Part shown: positions 32,403 to 44,933 of the stretch, in pieces | Layout of the letters: each line of letters opens with the position of its first letter | How positions within the stretch are numbered: position 1 is the stretch's first letter | NCBI GenBank assembly: GCA_964057225.1 | Contig: OZ059894.1 | Span: forward strand, 6,173,501-6,237,500 | Reading direction: 5' to 3' | DNA length: 64,000 bases | From: Auanema rhodensis | Taxonomy: Eukaryota > Nematoda > Chromadorea > Rhabditida > Rhabditidae | Made by a program: the position numbers and the translations under genes | Notes under the pieces: model-generated | What the model was told of the DNA's origin: nothing | The model's input: the letters and a program-made list of their open reading frames with translations, nothing else | Databases searched by the model: none

Positions 32403-34286
32403 ATGCCTCCAAATGCCGCTCTCGAGACACATGAAAACATCAACGCAGAAGAAGCTGTGAAAACGGTAAGAGTTAGTTCACTATGTTATGAGGAAATGTT
32501 TCTAATTTCAATTCACGGAACTTTTTTTTCAGCTTCGTGGATTAGTATCAGATGTTATGATACCAAGCTATGATACACACTTCAATTTACTCCGTTGGCT
32601 AACTTCTAATGATTTCAATATGGCTAAATCAGCTCATATGCTTAGGTATTAATTTAATTTTTTAATCTTTCTTCACAATTTAATTGTTTTTAATACTGTT
32701 AATACTGTTTATCTAAAATTAAAATATAGAAAACATATGAAGTGGCGCCGTGAGCGTAAACTGGATGAGACATCAGACTTTCGTGGACTTCAACGATGCA
32801 AAGTGAGATTCATGCTTAGAAAATGAAAAAAATAAGTAAAAATTATTCCAGGTTGCCGAAGAATATGCTCCGTTATCCATAGTAGGATTCAACAGAAAGG
32901 ATGGCGATCGTCTTATTATCATTGATCAAGCAGGTATTAAATGAAACAATTTTTAAAAAATCCTATATTAATGAATACAATAATATTTGGAATATTTTAG
33001 GAAAAATTGACATTAATGGAGTCATGAAATCAGTTCAGCCAACCGAATATTTACATCAGATGTTCCGCACATTTGAAAATGTTTATCGTCTAATCCGACA
33101 GGTTCTTATTTCTGTTTCCAAAACTGAAAAAATTGTTTATAACCATTTTATAATAAAAAAAACAATATAAGAAAAAATTTTTATCAGAGAGAACAAGAAT
33201 TGGGAACTCAGTGTGCTGTTTATTACATCTTCGATCTTGCTGGTTTAACATTTGATCCATTTTTACTCAGTATCGTTAATGGTAAGTTTTAAAAATTTTT
33301 ATTTGTGGTGATAAAAGCTATCAAAATAACAAATTTTTTTAAAACTATGATCCTACTCATAAAATTTTTAAATATTAGGTCCATTCCGTGTTTCATGGCA
33401 GCTTGTCGCTTCGCATTACAGAGATTTCATTGACAAGTTTATAATTGTTAATTCTCCAAGCTACATCAATGTATTATGGTATATTTTAATTTATTTTGTT
33501 TTTTTAATTATAAAGAATATATTAAAATGAATATTAAATATAAAATTCAGGTCAGCTATATCACCTTTCATACCTGAACAAGCTAGAGGAAGATTTGTTT
33601 TTGCTGACAAAAACTTCCATGATGATATGTTGGAACTGTGTGATGCTGAATGTTTACCAGAACGATATGGTGGAAATCTTAAGGATGAAACCGTATTGAA
33701 GTAAGTTTTTGAGCAGACAACATGTAATTCTGATGAAAATAATATTTCAGAGATCCTAAGCCAGTACCAAAAGAATTGTATTGGAAACCACGTGATGATT
33801 ATCCAGGGATGAATCAACTTCATCGCGTATCTGTCCCTGCTGGAAAGCATCGAATTCTCAAATACTTCATCAAAGAAGGAACTAAGATTAACATCTATTC
33901 CCAAAATGAAAATGATATAACATTCTCTTTGCTTTATTCAATGAAAGAAGTAACAATTTTATTTTACTTATTAGCTTCAAATGTATGTTTAGGATGCCCA
34001 AGAAGAAGATTGTGAAGTTGTAATTCCACCAATTCCTAAATGTGGTTTGCCAGCAATGGACTGTTTCGATTATCACTGTGAATATTCTGGTTACTACAGC
34101 TTAAAGTAAGAGTTTAAATTAAAGAAAACTAAATTAAATCTTGTAAATCATAGATTATCTAATGAGGCGTCCTGGCTTCTCCCTTCAACATATCGTTTAA
34201 TGCTTCATGATGAAAATAACATTGAGATCCCTACTCTCAACAAAAACGAAAAATGGATAAAACTTGGAGATAAAAAAAGAAAATAA
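32403..34286 (+). CDS. CRAL-TRIO (SEC14-like) and GOLD domain protein
   Basis: Starts at 32403 and ends with TAA at 34284-34286, with about eleven short exons and about 405 residues. The order is: an N-terminal CRAL-TRIO-N helical segment (LLRWLTSNDFNMAKSAHMLR and KHMKWRR), the lipid-binding SEC14 core (about residues 85-255: DGDRLIIIDQAG, YYIFDLAGLTFDPF, FIIVNSPSYINVLW, LPERYGG), then a C-terminal GOLD-like beta domain (about 280-400: VPAGKHRILKYFIKEGTKI, ending WLLPSTYRLMLH). This combination matches the nematode CTG family (CRAL-TRIO and GOLD), thought to be cytosolic lipid-transfer or sensing proteins at Golgi/endosome membranes. The lipid is unknown. I see no breaks. Which CTG paralogue it matches cannot be decided here. 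Confidence 0.85.
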
Positions 34287-34594
34287 CTTTCAAATAATTA
34301 AAAAATATATCTTTAATCGATTTTAACTTCTAGTACTTCATCTGTACTAAATATAAATCTCACAAATCATTCATATCTTCATCTTTATACTGTAAATATT
34401 AATTATATTCATAACAGCACATGTATGTAAATCATCATAAATGCCATGTTGTAGTGAATAGAAGAAGATATCTATCAATCTTACAAGACTATTGTATATA
34501 ATATTTGTAGATAATAAATATTTTAAAAATATGTTTTTTCAGATTTTATAAATGTTTGACATCTTTTCGAAACTGATATCAGTTTTTTTTTAGA
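34287..34594. other. 3' flank of the CRAL-TRIO gene
   Basis: AT-rich 3' sequence with no coding signal, ending where the inverted duplication begins. Confidence 0.5.
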
Positions 34595-34661
34595 TTTTCA
34601 AAATATTAAAACATAATTTGTTTATTAATTATTGAATATTAAGAAATAATTAAATACAAAT

Positions 34662-34718
<57 letters not shown>

Positions 34719-35305
34719 TTATTCTTATTATTATATTTATATTTATATTTATTTTGTTTATTTTTATTGTATTTTTCATAAATTTAGATTTACGTGAACG
34801 TCAAATAGTTCAATGACGTGAAGAAATTTACACGTAAATTTCAAAATAAATAAATAATAATATTCTAATTATTATTTGAAATAAAATAAAAAAAAAAATA
34901 AAAAATAATATTCTAATTATTATTTGAAATAAAAAAAAAATAAAAAAAAAGTTTTATATAATTTAAATAAATTAATATAATATATACAATATTATTAATA
35001 AATATATTATTATAATTAATTAAATGATTTACATGTATTTTCATATAATGGTTTAATCATTTCAAGACCATAAGATGAAATATGCTTATTATCAACAAAG
35101 TAACCAAGACCATTGTCTTCATTATAGAAATTGAAATTATGATTTTCATCTGTGAAAAATGGTTTCAAATCTAATAGTTTGCACTTGGAGCATTTTGCAA
35201 CAGCTCTTTCAATAATACGACGAGTGGCTTTATAGTTTTGTTTAGAATCTTGACGGAAACCCTAAATACAAGAAATAATATTAAAATAAATACAAAAACT
35301 GACCT
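34595..35305 (-). repeat. Inverted duplicate A', copy of 44327-45007
   Basis: Reverse complement of the 3' end of the second acyltransferase gene: part of an intron, the whole last exon and the 3' flank. The exon part looks identical by eye. Differences are small indels in A/T runs and in an (ATT)n microsatellite (about 34666-34717 here, 44887-44934 in the other copy). The match stops abruptly at AAAACTGACCT (35305). Confidence 0.9.
35016..35261 (-). pseudogene. Orphan copy of the last exon of the second acyltransferase
   Basis: 246 nt identical by eye to the terminal exon 44371-44616, including the acceptor TTTAG and the TAA stop (35016-35018). It encodes an 82-residue SGNH C-terminus with VDNKHISSYGL. 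The rest of the gene is absent on this side: only about 40 bp of the preceding intron and exon edge remain. It cannot make a functional acyltransferase. It would lie antisense to any read-through from the CRAL-TRIO gene. Confidence 0.85.
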
Positions 35306-35317
35306 TATAAAACAGAG

Positions 35318-35513
35318 TTAATACTTATCCTCTGTAAGCATTGAACAGTTTTTATTGTGTTCAGAAAAAGTAAGCTAAAATAAATAATAACAAATAAATA
35401 ATAACAAATAAATAAATAAATAAATAAATAATAATTAAGTAAAATCTTACATTCTGACAATAAGAATTTAAGACTGAAAAGCCCAGAAGGAAAAAAGTAG
35501 ATGAAGCATACAT
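35318..35513 (-). pseudogene. Truncated copy of the secreted-protein gene (39-residue ORF)
   Basis: Exon 35451-35513 is identical to exon 1 of the gene at 39687 and encodes the same signal peptide (MYASSTFFLLGFSVLNSYC). The intron is also identical. The second exon, 35318-35374, starts LTFSEH as in the intact gene. It then diverges (NKNCSMLTEDKY) and stops at 35318-35320, while the intact gene continues through three more exons. It is open and spliceable, so it could still be expressed as a tiny secreted peptide. The more economical reading is a truncated duplicate left by the inverted duplication. Confidence 0.65.
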
Positions 35514-35742
35514 ACCAAACACATATATGCTTAATGTTATTTCTTTGATCTTTTCATAGTTTTATACTCATTCAATGTCCATAGAAACTATTTTTCCTTG
35601 TTTTTTTAAAAATTCATTTGTAGCACATTATAGAATATTGAAATATGTCGCTAGGTTTCCAAAACAATTTACAACCTTAATACACCTATAACAATCTTTT
35701 CTAGTTTATGAAACACTAAAAAGTTCAAAAGTACATACATGT
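35352..35742 (-). repeat. Inverted duplicate B', copy of 39458-39846
   Basis: About 390 bp that is the reverse complement of 39458-39846. It appears identical by eye, even through the (AAAT)n-type repeat at about 35380-35440. The inner end lies at ACATACATGT (35742). Beyond it the two sides are unrelated. It lies 46 bp from duplicate A'. Confidence 0.9.
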
Positions 35743-36554
35743 ATAATCTTAAAGATTCAAAATTAATAATTCCAATTTAAAAAATTGGTAATATTAAAAG
35801 AAATAAAAACAATTGATCATAATTTTTAAACAAATGATTGCCCTATGTTCCTAAAAACGTACCCTGTGCCTCAATGAAATACCACGGCTATACATACATC
35901 TGCAACGTGATATCTGTAGAATTATAATTATTGTACTATATTCCATGATAACTTCTATTCAACGGTTTACATATTATGTCTGAACAAACAATGTGACTTT
36001 CATTTCGACAATCTAATATGATTTGGTCATGAAGCATGAGAATCATATGTACATACGTTTAGGGTTTTCGTTACATATTATATGATTTAAATTATTATAA
36101 TCAATAACAAATAAATTAATTTTAAATATATTCATAAATGTAATACGCTATTTGAACATAATGTTGTTGATAAACGCAAATATTATATAATTGTCTATTA
36201 TTCATGGTTACAATCTTGAAAAAAAGGTTTTACTTCATCTCATTATTCGTATAAAGTTTATTGAAAAATTGAATAAACTATATGACTAATAATATATTCT
36301 TACATTTATTCTTTTCTTTAATATAGTCACCATATTTTCTATGAAAACGTTTTTTCTTTATTATTCTATTCATACATATAAACTATATGATTATGATTCA
36401 AAGGCTTCATACTATATCTTCAAGCAAGTTATATGATCATTTTCAGTTATTGCTTACTAGGCTGAGTTATATTACTTAAGAAAGCTAAACTTGGCAAACT
36501 ATCAATTCAAAACTATATGTTTAATTAGTAAATTTGTTTTATTCATATTTTGTA
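35743..36554. other. Upstream region of the first acyltransferase
   Basis: AT-rich, no exons seen. It presumably contains the promoter of the acyltransferase gene starting at 36555. Confidence 0.5.
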
Positions 36555-39156
36555 ATGGCTAAACGCTCTGATTTACAAGAACTAAGAGGAATTTTCATCA
36601 TTCAAGTTCTTCTTTTCCATTTTCTACCTAAATATTTTCCAAATGGCTTTGTTGGAGTTGATCAGTAAGTTGTTAAATGAGTTAATTTCATTATAAAGTT
36701 TCAATAATTTAGATTTTTCATATTATCTGGATATCTTATATCTATGGTTTTACACAGAGAGTTACAAAGCCCATTAGACGTTTTAAAACACTTTTATTAT
36801 TCAAGAATTAAAAGAATATTACCTCTTTATTATTTTTTTATTTTAATATCAATTATATCATTATTTGTAATTTTTCCCCCGGCAAATATTGATTTGAATA
36901 TGGATTCTGTAATGCCAGCAACATTATTTTACCAAAACTTGAAAGGTAAAAGTCCTCAAAAAGAATATCGAGCAATGGTCAGTAAATGACAATTAATGAA
37001 TGAAAAAAAAATTATTTTTTATTTCAGTTAGCTATTGCCGAAGATATCTTCACACATACTTGGTCATTGTGTGTTGAAATTCAATTTTATTTTCTAATTC
37101 CATTTTTTTATTTATTGAAACGAAAGTTATCTGTTCGATGTGGATTATTATTGATACTGTTTATAGGTATCACAATCACATCTTTTTAATTTTTTAATTA
37201 ACATTTGTATAGCATTCTTTTCTTTATTTATACACATAGTAAGCCAAGCGGAATTCGCATTTAGTAATGTTGTATCAAGAATTTGGCAGTTTTTCGCAGG
37301 TTTTATTTACATAAAAACACTTTTTAATATGTGTATTTCATTTTAGGTTATACTATTTATTTGATTGAGAAAAAATCACAGAGAAGGGAAGACACTGTTT
37401 CATTTTTGGAGGGATCTCCAGTGAAAAGGCATGGTAATGAGTGATACTGTATAACAACATTGTTTCATTATTTATATTTCAGATGATAATCATGACGTAG
37501 GAAGTTCCCATGAACTTTCATTGGTTTTACAAAAAATTACTTGTTTTTCGGCAGTTATAATGGGCTTTTTCCCAATTCCTATAAATAGTTTAGTGCTTCG
37601 GTAAGCAGAAAATAATATTTAGCAATCTGATTCAATAATTCTTTTTTTCCAATTTTAGGATGAATGTTACCATACTTATAGCATTAACTATTTTTCTTGG
37701 ATCCAATCGTCCTATATTTTCCTGTTTAACAAAATTCTTAGTTTATACAGGTGATATATCCTATACACTGTATCTAGTACACTGGCCTGTCTACGTATAC
37801 CTTCACCTGAATAATCAAATCACATTCTGTTGTAAGTTTACTACACTAAAAACAGAATTTATTTATACTTTAGATGTTATGATGGGCATACAGGCTTCTT
37901 TCATAATTTCTATTATAATACATGAAATATATGAAAAGAGATATCTCACATTAAATCGATGGGGAATATTTAATTTACTAATTGGCTTATCACTCTCAAT
38001 ATTTCTTATATTCAACAATCGACATCATCTAAAAGCTTTGATGTATGGACCTGAACTAGAGTTTGGTTATGAATTTCCCCCAAATATTACAACAAGTGAA
38101 GAAATTATGAGAAACAAAAAACATATTTGTTTATTAATTACAGTAAAAGCTATGGAATTGAATAGAAATTATCTTATTGGAGATTATGATAACGTTTTTC
38201 ATAAAAATTGCTCATACATTGATGGACCAGGACCATTTAACCATTGTATAATAAAGGTTGTTCCTATAAGAAAGCAGAATATTTAAGAAATCTACATATT
38301 CAGGGTAATGACGACATGAAAGAGGTTTTGATGACTATAGGGAACAGTTATGCTCCAAACAATATTCATCCTTTATATGAATATTGTAATAATAGATTTA
38401 AACAAATAGTTATGTATTCAGTACCAGGTTATATAGAATTCTTTCTTAAGCATCTTAACAGTAAAAGCTTCTAGCATGTGAAGTATTATATGAGACTCGC
38501 TTAAACGGATATAGCTGTGCAGGACAAACAGAACGGTTTGTGAACGAAACTGCTTTGTACAAGCCTGATGTTTTGATTATGTACACAAGGTGAGAATTTA
38601 TTAGAAAATCAGAAAATTTACAACCTTCTTAGTAGAAAATGAAAAATATAATTTCAGACATCTGACAATCATGCCCCAAGTAACTCCGTCGTTGAAGCAA
38701 GAACAAGAAGCTCAAGAGACAATTGAAAGTTTATTGAAAGCTCATGAAAAAAATGTGAAAAGAAAAATATATATTCTGCATGCCATGCCACGGCCAAGTG
38801 GAGACGTAACTCGACTAGTCAATGACGCTTTACATTTTGCGAACTCAACATCCAGATATGTTATTGATATGGTATATAACACTAGAATAAATAATTATTA
38901 TATAAATTAAGTTTAGCAAAATCTAGAAGATGCTGCATTTTGGAAGTTAACAAGACGTCGACTCGAAAAAGCTGTTGCTAAATGCTCGAAATGCGCCTTC
39001 ATCGACTATTTGGATACTTTCATGAATTCAGAAGGAATATTTCAGTTTTACGATATCAATACGGGTGTTACCTACTTTAACAGTGGTCGTCATCTTACTC
39101 CTTATGGGCTTCACAAAGTTCGACCAATTTATAAAGAACTTTGCCGAAATATATAA
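36555..39156 (+). CDS. OAC-type membrane acyltransferase with SGNH domain (copy 1)
   Basis: The start MAKRSDLQELRG opens an acyltransferase-3 domain. It has the family's Arg-Gly (ELRG) and, eleven residues later, the His of LLFHFL. FFILSGYLIS, FYYSRIKRILPLYYF, FTHTWSLCVEIQFYFLIPFF and GDISYTLYLVHWPVYVYL follow. About ten hydrophobic segments are visible. The C-terminal third (from about 38080) is an SGNH-hydrolase-like domain with TIGNSYAPNN, whose Ser is the expected nucleophile. At the usual Asp-x-x-His position it reads NSGRHLTPYG, so the Asp is replaced by Ser. The family (NRF-6/OAC in nematodes) moves acyl groups onto substrates across membranes; the substrate is unknown. Short introns keep the frame to TAA at 39154-39156. 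It is a tandem paralogue of the gene at 42047. Confidence 0.87.
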
Positions 39157-39457
39157 TTTTTAAATTGATTATAATTTTATCAGCTAGATCATAAAATAAA
39201 AATATGATAGAATATTCTTGAAATATCCACAACGGAAAACTAATAAAAAGTATGAAAAAAAGAGAATGACCTCAATAAAATGTCATACTGATAAAATGAA
39301 ATGGTCGAATAGGTCTTAGTTTTTATTTAGATATTAAAGTTTTAACGGATTAATAAGAGAAGTATTTCACATTCAATCGTAATTCAGTTTTTATTTTCAA
39401 TTATCTAGAATAAGATCATGAAGATAATCACTTCTATTTATGCAATATTATAGTAAC

Positions 39458-39846
39458 ACATGTATGTACTTTTGAACTTTTTAGTGTTTCATAAACTAGA
39501 AAAGATTGTTATAGGTGTATTAAGGTTGTAAATTGTTTTGGAAACCTAGCGACATATTTCAATATTCTATAATGTGCTACAAATGAATTTTTAAAAAAAC
39601 AAGGAAAAATAGTTTCTATGGACATTGAATGAGTATAAAACTATGAAAAGATCAAAGAAATAACATTAAGCATATATGTGTTTGGTATGTATGCTTCATC
39701 TACTTTTTTCCTTCTGGGCTTTTCAGTCTTAAATTCTTATTGTCAGAATGTAAGATTTTACTTAATTATTATTTATTTATTTATTTATTTATTTGTTATT
39801 ATTTATTTGTTATTATTTATTTTAGCTTACTTTTTCTGAACACATT
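39458..39846 (+). repeat. Direct-side partner B of the inverted repeat
   Basis: Partner of 35352-35742. It covers the promoter, exon 1, intron 1 and the start of exon 2 of the secreted-protein gene. Together the two arms bracket the first acyltransferase (about 3.7 kb between arms). Confidence 0.9.
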
Positions 39847-40494
39847 AATAAAAATTGTGAACAATTAGAAATGATGGTGTCACTTCCTCAGAAAAATTCC
39901 GAGTATGATAATATTAGAATATATTTTAATTTTATTTTAGTTTGTAAATTTTTTTAAATTTTTGGTAAAAATATCATAATTTAAAGAAAAAATGATGGGG
40001 GCCACATTTCATTTAGACCACCTGATATATTTAAAATAAATTTATATTAAGTAACTTTTTATTTTGATAATATTCATAATATTCAGGGTCAATATAATAT
40101 TCCAGAGAACATTTGGTGGAATACTTGCAATTACAATAACTCGAAAAAATGTTTATCTAAATTTTAATTCTTAATATTATATTTATTCAAATTTTGAGGT
40201 AATGGCTTTTACAACATATGCTGGTGAAAGCACGCATGTTCCTTTCGGTACCTCTATAGATCCAAATAAACTGAATATAGTAATAACTTATGGTAATTCA
40301 CTGAACCATATATGGAAGGTATATATGATAACATATATTATATTTTTTTAAATTTAAATATATTTTAGATAGCAATCGGAAATTACAATTTGTCAATAAA
40401 GTTTGAACAGTTTTCAGAAGTGAAATCGGAGACTAGAATTTCTTTAATCAATTGTGCAATAGCTCAAGACATAAAAGAATGTGTCTGCAAATAA
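39687..40494 (+). CDS. Small secreted protein of unknown family
   Basis: Five exons fit: 39687-39749, 39826-39902, 40087-40150, 40199-40318 and 40369-40494. They total 450 nt, all phases agree, and the protein is 149 residues. It has a signal peptide, then LTFSEHINKNCEQLEMM, a strand-rich middle (FGGILAITITRKN, VMAFTTYAGESTHVPFGTSI, KLNIVITYGNSLNHIWK) and a tail with cysteines (INCAIAQDIKECVCK). Excluding the signal peptide there are about four Cys, probably paired. I recognise no domain. It lies between two acyltransferase paralogues on the same strand, and its 5' end is copied in inverted form at 35318-35513. Confidence 0.75.
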
Positions 40495-42046
40495 TAATCG
40501 ATTTGGAAATATATTTCTAAATTTATTTATAAAAAATAATATGTTGTTTAGTTTCTTCAGAAGGTAGCAACAATTAGTCCAGATCAAAAAGTTAATTTAA
40601 AATTGAAAAGTTTACTGAAATTACCCAATTTATGCAGTTGAAACCAAGTTTCAAACAAGCGAACACCTTCATCTATTTGTTAAATTCGAAAAAAATTTAA
40701 AAAATATAACGAATATACTGAACATTTTGAATATTTTTGAACAAAAAGTATGCTAAAATGAAAAATATACGTTCATAATGATAAGAATAAAATTTAAGGA
40801 TACAGATTCACTGACAACAATAGATTCGGGAGATCAATGAAACACTTGAACGCCTAGAACATATTCGTAGAACATTCCTAATTGGAAACATTTTGATGTT
40901 GATGCACTAGAAAGAAACAATTAAATGATTCAGAAGTAGGCAAATGTTACATTTAATAGAAGAATATCAACGACGTACACAAAATCGGAATTGTCAAAAC
41001 ATAAATCAACTCATCTTATCTCTGTCTTAATCTTTTGCTCACACATTTCTTTATACTAGATATCATATAATATTAAAAATTTACATAATTAAGAAATATA
41101 TACGAGTTGTAAAATATGTCAAAAAATACAAAATAATTCCAATAAACTCTTAACGAACACGAATACTAATGTGTATAATCTTGTCTTAGCATACTGTGTG
41201 ATATTCAATAAGCTAATCAACTAAGCACTTGACGATAAATATGTATTTGATATCTCATCCTGTGTTTTAAGGTGAGGATCTTCGGGATTCAAAAGTCATG
41301 TAAACGGAACTAAATTTTTTTTCGTATTGCAAGCATAAAGATCTCAAAAATTTAATTAATTATATTAGTGAATATGTTCTTTGGATTTATAATTGGGGTT
41401 GGTTTTTACTAAATCATCCAGTTTCAAGACAGGAAATGTCGATGTAGCAAACCGCATACATTAGGTATGAACTACACCTTATCACGTAAGCTAATCATTG
41501 GTTAAATATGATTCAATGTTTAAAACAGTTTCCTTTTTTCAATAAATCTGCCAACCAAATGCTAATACTTCTGATACATTGATGTTTCATCTGTATAAAT
41601 CCACTGTTTCAAAAACAGGACGTATCGAGGTTTTAAAGGATGTAAACGAAATCAATATCTTTTTCTCCGATTGCAGACTAAAAGATCGAGAAACCGTCAT
41701 AGAAAGACAATTGTGAGAACGTACTTGGGGTTTGTACATTTGCGCACCTGTTTTCGGAAAGCATCCAGTTTCCTGATAATAGACTGATATAAAAGATTCA
41801 AAGGTTAGCATCAAGATATATCTTATATTATGCCGGGAGGAGCTTAGAGACAATGACAATGACGAGAACGAAATCAGAATTTACGAACATCCCAACTGTA
41901 TCTTCTTCTTCTTTTGGTCAATCGTTCTTTAAATCAATCAAAGTGAAAAATACGTACATTTCTTATTCAAATTCATACAATTCTTAATATTTTTGAATAA
42001 AACTATATAGTATATTGTTTTAAATAATTATATTTATATATTATAG
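40495..42046. other. Intergenic between secreted-protein gene and second acyltransferase
   Basis: 1.55 kb with scattered stops in every frame and no linked exons. A short TTATAG precedes the ATG at 42047 directly and could be a weak splice or trans-splice acceptor. Confidence 0.5.
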
Positions 42047-44616
42047 ATGGACAAAAGAGTTGACTTGCAATGTCTACGAGGTATCGCTGTCGTTGAAGTT
42101 ATACTTTTCCATTTCTTGTCACCTATTTTTCCCAATGGATATATAGGAGTTGATGTGTATGTTATTACTTTCTTGGCTAATTTTACAACATTTAATTTTA
42201 GATTTTTCGTGCTTTCAGGATTTTTTATGTCACTTATACTCCATAGAGACAAATCAGATTTTCTATGTATTCTCAAGAATTTCTATTATTCTCGACTCAA
42301 ACGGATTTTTCCGGCTTATGCTATGTTCTTTTTCATAACATTATTACTTCTTTATATTATTTATCCTATTACCAACATTGACACTAGCATTGAAGCAGCA
42401 TTCCCTTCTCTGTATTTCTATTCAACGTTTCTTCAGGAAGAGGGAAAAAATAGAGGATATAAAGCATTAGTTAGCATACAGTTTAGTTCAAGTAATAGAT
42501 TTTTTTGATTTTAGGTACAACTCGGAGCCAATGTCTTTACACATACTTGGTGTTTGGCTGTCGAAATTCAGTTTTATCTTCTGATTCCTTTCTTCTACGC
42601 TGTTGGACGATACATGGGACAACGAAAGTCCTTCTGCCTTTTTCTTCTACTGAGTAAGATCTTTCGAAATTTTGCTAAATTCAATTATATTTTGAGGTAC
42701 TGCATCTTTCCTTTTCTATATATTTGCAAATAGAGAAACCGCTTTCAATAACGTATTCTGTCGAATTTGGCAATTTTTATGCGGTAAGCTCTAGCTGTGT
42801 TATAATTTATATCTTCTATTATACAGGATACCAGGCTTATAGCAAGCTCTTTTCGGAAAAACAAACAAAAGTTGGAGATGCTTGCACTTCAGTAAACGTT
42901 TCTATTACTGAAGACAACAAGAAAATCAACTCTAAAGGTTTATTCTATTATTTGTGAAATTGATATTCACACTTTATTCAGAAAATGATCAGAACATTGA
43001 TTGGCAAAAAATGATGATTCGAGTCGTATATCATTCTCTTTTTTTGATAATTGCATTCTCAGGCTTAACTCCTATTTTCACATTTTCTACTGACTTTTTG
43101 CGGTAAGATTCTGAGCAGAAACAGAAAAACATGTTGCTTTAGTGCCTTGATAACGGTTGCCGCTGCTTTTCTTCTTTACACAGGAGACAATATATCAACC
43201 TTCATTTCAAAGTTGAAACCTCTCGCTTATTTGGGTGATATATCTTATATCCTTTACTTAATTCATTATCCTGTGTATGTTTATCTCAATTTGAGGGATG
43301 AACCCATTGCTGGTTGTAAGTTTAACGAAATGTTCAATCAAAAACTGTCTTTATTCAGGGCGATACATGGGATTAATTATATCTTTAGTGTTGGCCATAA
43401 TTATTCATGAAACTTATGAAAAATTTTATTTGAAACTTCAAAAAGTGCACATTCTTAGCCTTGTGTTTGTGCTGTATGCAATGAGCACTCTTATCATCGT
43501 ATTCAATGGACAAGTATCAACTCTTTTTTTTGGATCAGAGATTGATTTCAGAAGTATCGACTCAAATGCATCAATACGTATTACATTTATCAGTTTTTTT
43601 AGCATTTTTTTTTAATTTTTTCAGAGCAAATAGTTCGATTGAATAACCAATTAAGTAGAGATGATGATAAGATGTTAACTTATCCACTGTGTGAATATGT
43701 AGATGGTAAAGCTCCGTTCGCAGAGTGCAACATTCAGGTTTGATGAATATGAATCGTTGATAATTATGTGAATATTATTTGAGGGTACGAAAACAAACGG
43801 AAGTAGTCTTATGATACTTGGTAACGCTTATGCTCCAAATAATCTTCGAGTAATCTATCCTGCTTGTAAAGATTATGTGAAGAATGTGACCATGCACTCA
43901 AACTCAGGTATATTCCCAGCTAAGATTTCAAATTCTTAGTACTCTTATTCAGTATGTGAAGTTATTTGGGATTCAACGAAAATTAGACATTCTTGTGCTG
44001 GTAACGTTAAGCAATATCTTCAACTGGTGAAAAAGGCCAAACCAGATTATTTATTCCTTATATCAAGGTTTAAATATTCTTTCAAGAATTATAATTATTT
44101 TTAATTTTATGTAGACACATCAGCTTGCTTCAATTTGGAAAACATGTGTCCAAGAAGACAGAAGATCAACGTACAGCCATCGTGAAAAGGAATATTCTAA
44201 ACTATGCTAAACATGTGAATAAAAAGGTTTACATACTTCAAGCCTTTTGGGATAGCCCCGCCTTGCTGACTAAGAAATTGAATGCGCGCTTGTTGAAGCA
44301 GAAGCAAACACACAATCTTTTCCCTGAGGTCAGTTTTTGTATTTATTTTAATATTATTTCTTGTATTTAGGGTTTCCGTCAAGATTCTAAACAAAACTAT
44401 AAAGCCACTCGTCGTATTATTGAAAGAGCTGTTGCAAAATGCTCCAAGTGCAAACTATTAGATTTGAAACCATTTTTCACAGATGAAAATCATAATTTCA
44501 ATTTCTATAATGAAGACAATGGTCTTGGTTACTTTGTTGATAATAAGCATATTTCATCTTATGGTCTTGAAATGATTAAACCATTATATGAAAATACATG
44601 TAAATCATTTAATTAA
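42047..44616 (+). CDS. OAC-type membrane acyltransferase with SGNH domain (copy 2)
   Basis: Same architecture as the gene at 36555: MDKRVDLQCLRGIAVVEVI, then the conserved His (LFHFLSP), FFVLSGFFMS, YYSRLKRIFPAYAMF, FTHTWCLAVEIQFYLLIPFF and GDISYILYLIHYPVYVYL. The SGNH-like domain follows from about 43620. The nucleophile motif reads ILGNAYAPNN (43812-43842), so the catalytic Ser is Ala (codon GCT). The C-terminal VDNKHISSYG keeps Asp and His. The acyltransferase-3 part looks intact, while the SGNH hydrolase part is predicted to lack its nucleophile. The last exon (44371-44616) is duplicated in inverted orientation at 35016-35261. Introns are short and all phases checked fit; TAA at 44614-44616. 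Confidence 0.87.
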
Positions 44617-44883
44617 TTATAATAATATATTTATTAATAATATTGTATATATTATATTAATTTATTTAAATTATATAAAACTTTTTTTTTATTTTTTTTT
44701 ATTTCAAATAATAATTAGAATATTATTATTTATTTTTTATTTAATTTCAAATAATAATTAGAATATTATTATTTATTTATTTTGAAATTTACGTGTAAAT
44801 TTCTTCACGTCATTGAACTATTTGACGTTCACGTAAATCTAAATTTATGAAAAATACAATAAAAATAAACAAAAGAATTATAA

Positions 44884-44933
<50 letters not shown>

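Noticed and set aside
33491-33904. 137-codon minus-strand ORF
   Set aside because: It is antisense to exons of the CRAL-TRIO/GOLD gene, whose frame is conserved.
34666-34717. CRISPR-like or other ordered array in the (ATT)n region
   Set aside because: It is a simple trinucleotide microsatellite; no repeat-spacer structure is present anywhere in the window.
35352-39846. A transposon with 390-bp terminal inverted repeats carrying an acyltransferase
   Set aside because: The arms contain the first exon of another gene, no target-site duplication or transposase is seen, and the adjacent A'/A repeat is better explained by one inverted duplication with deletion.
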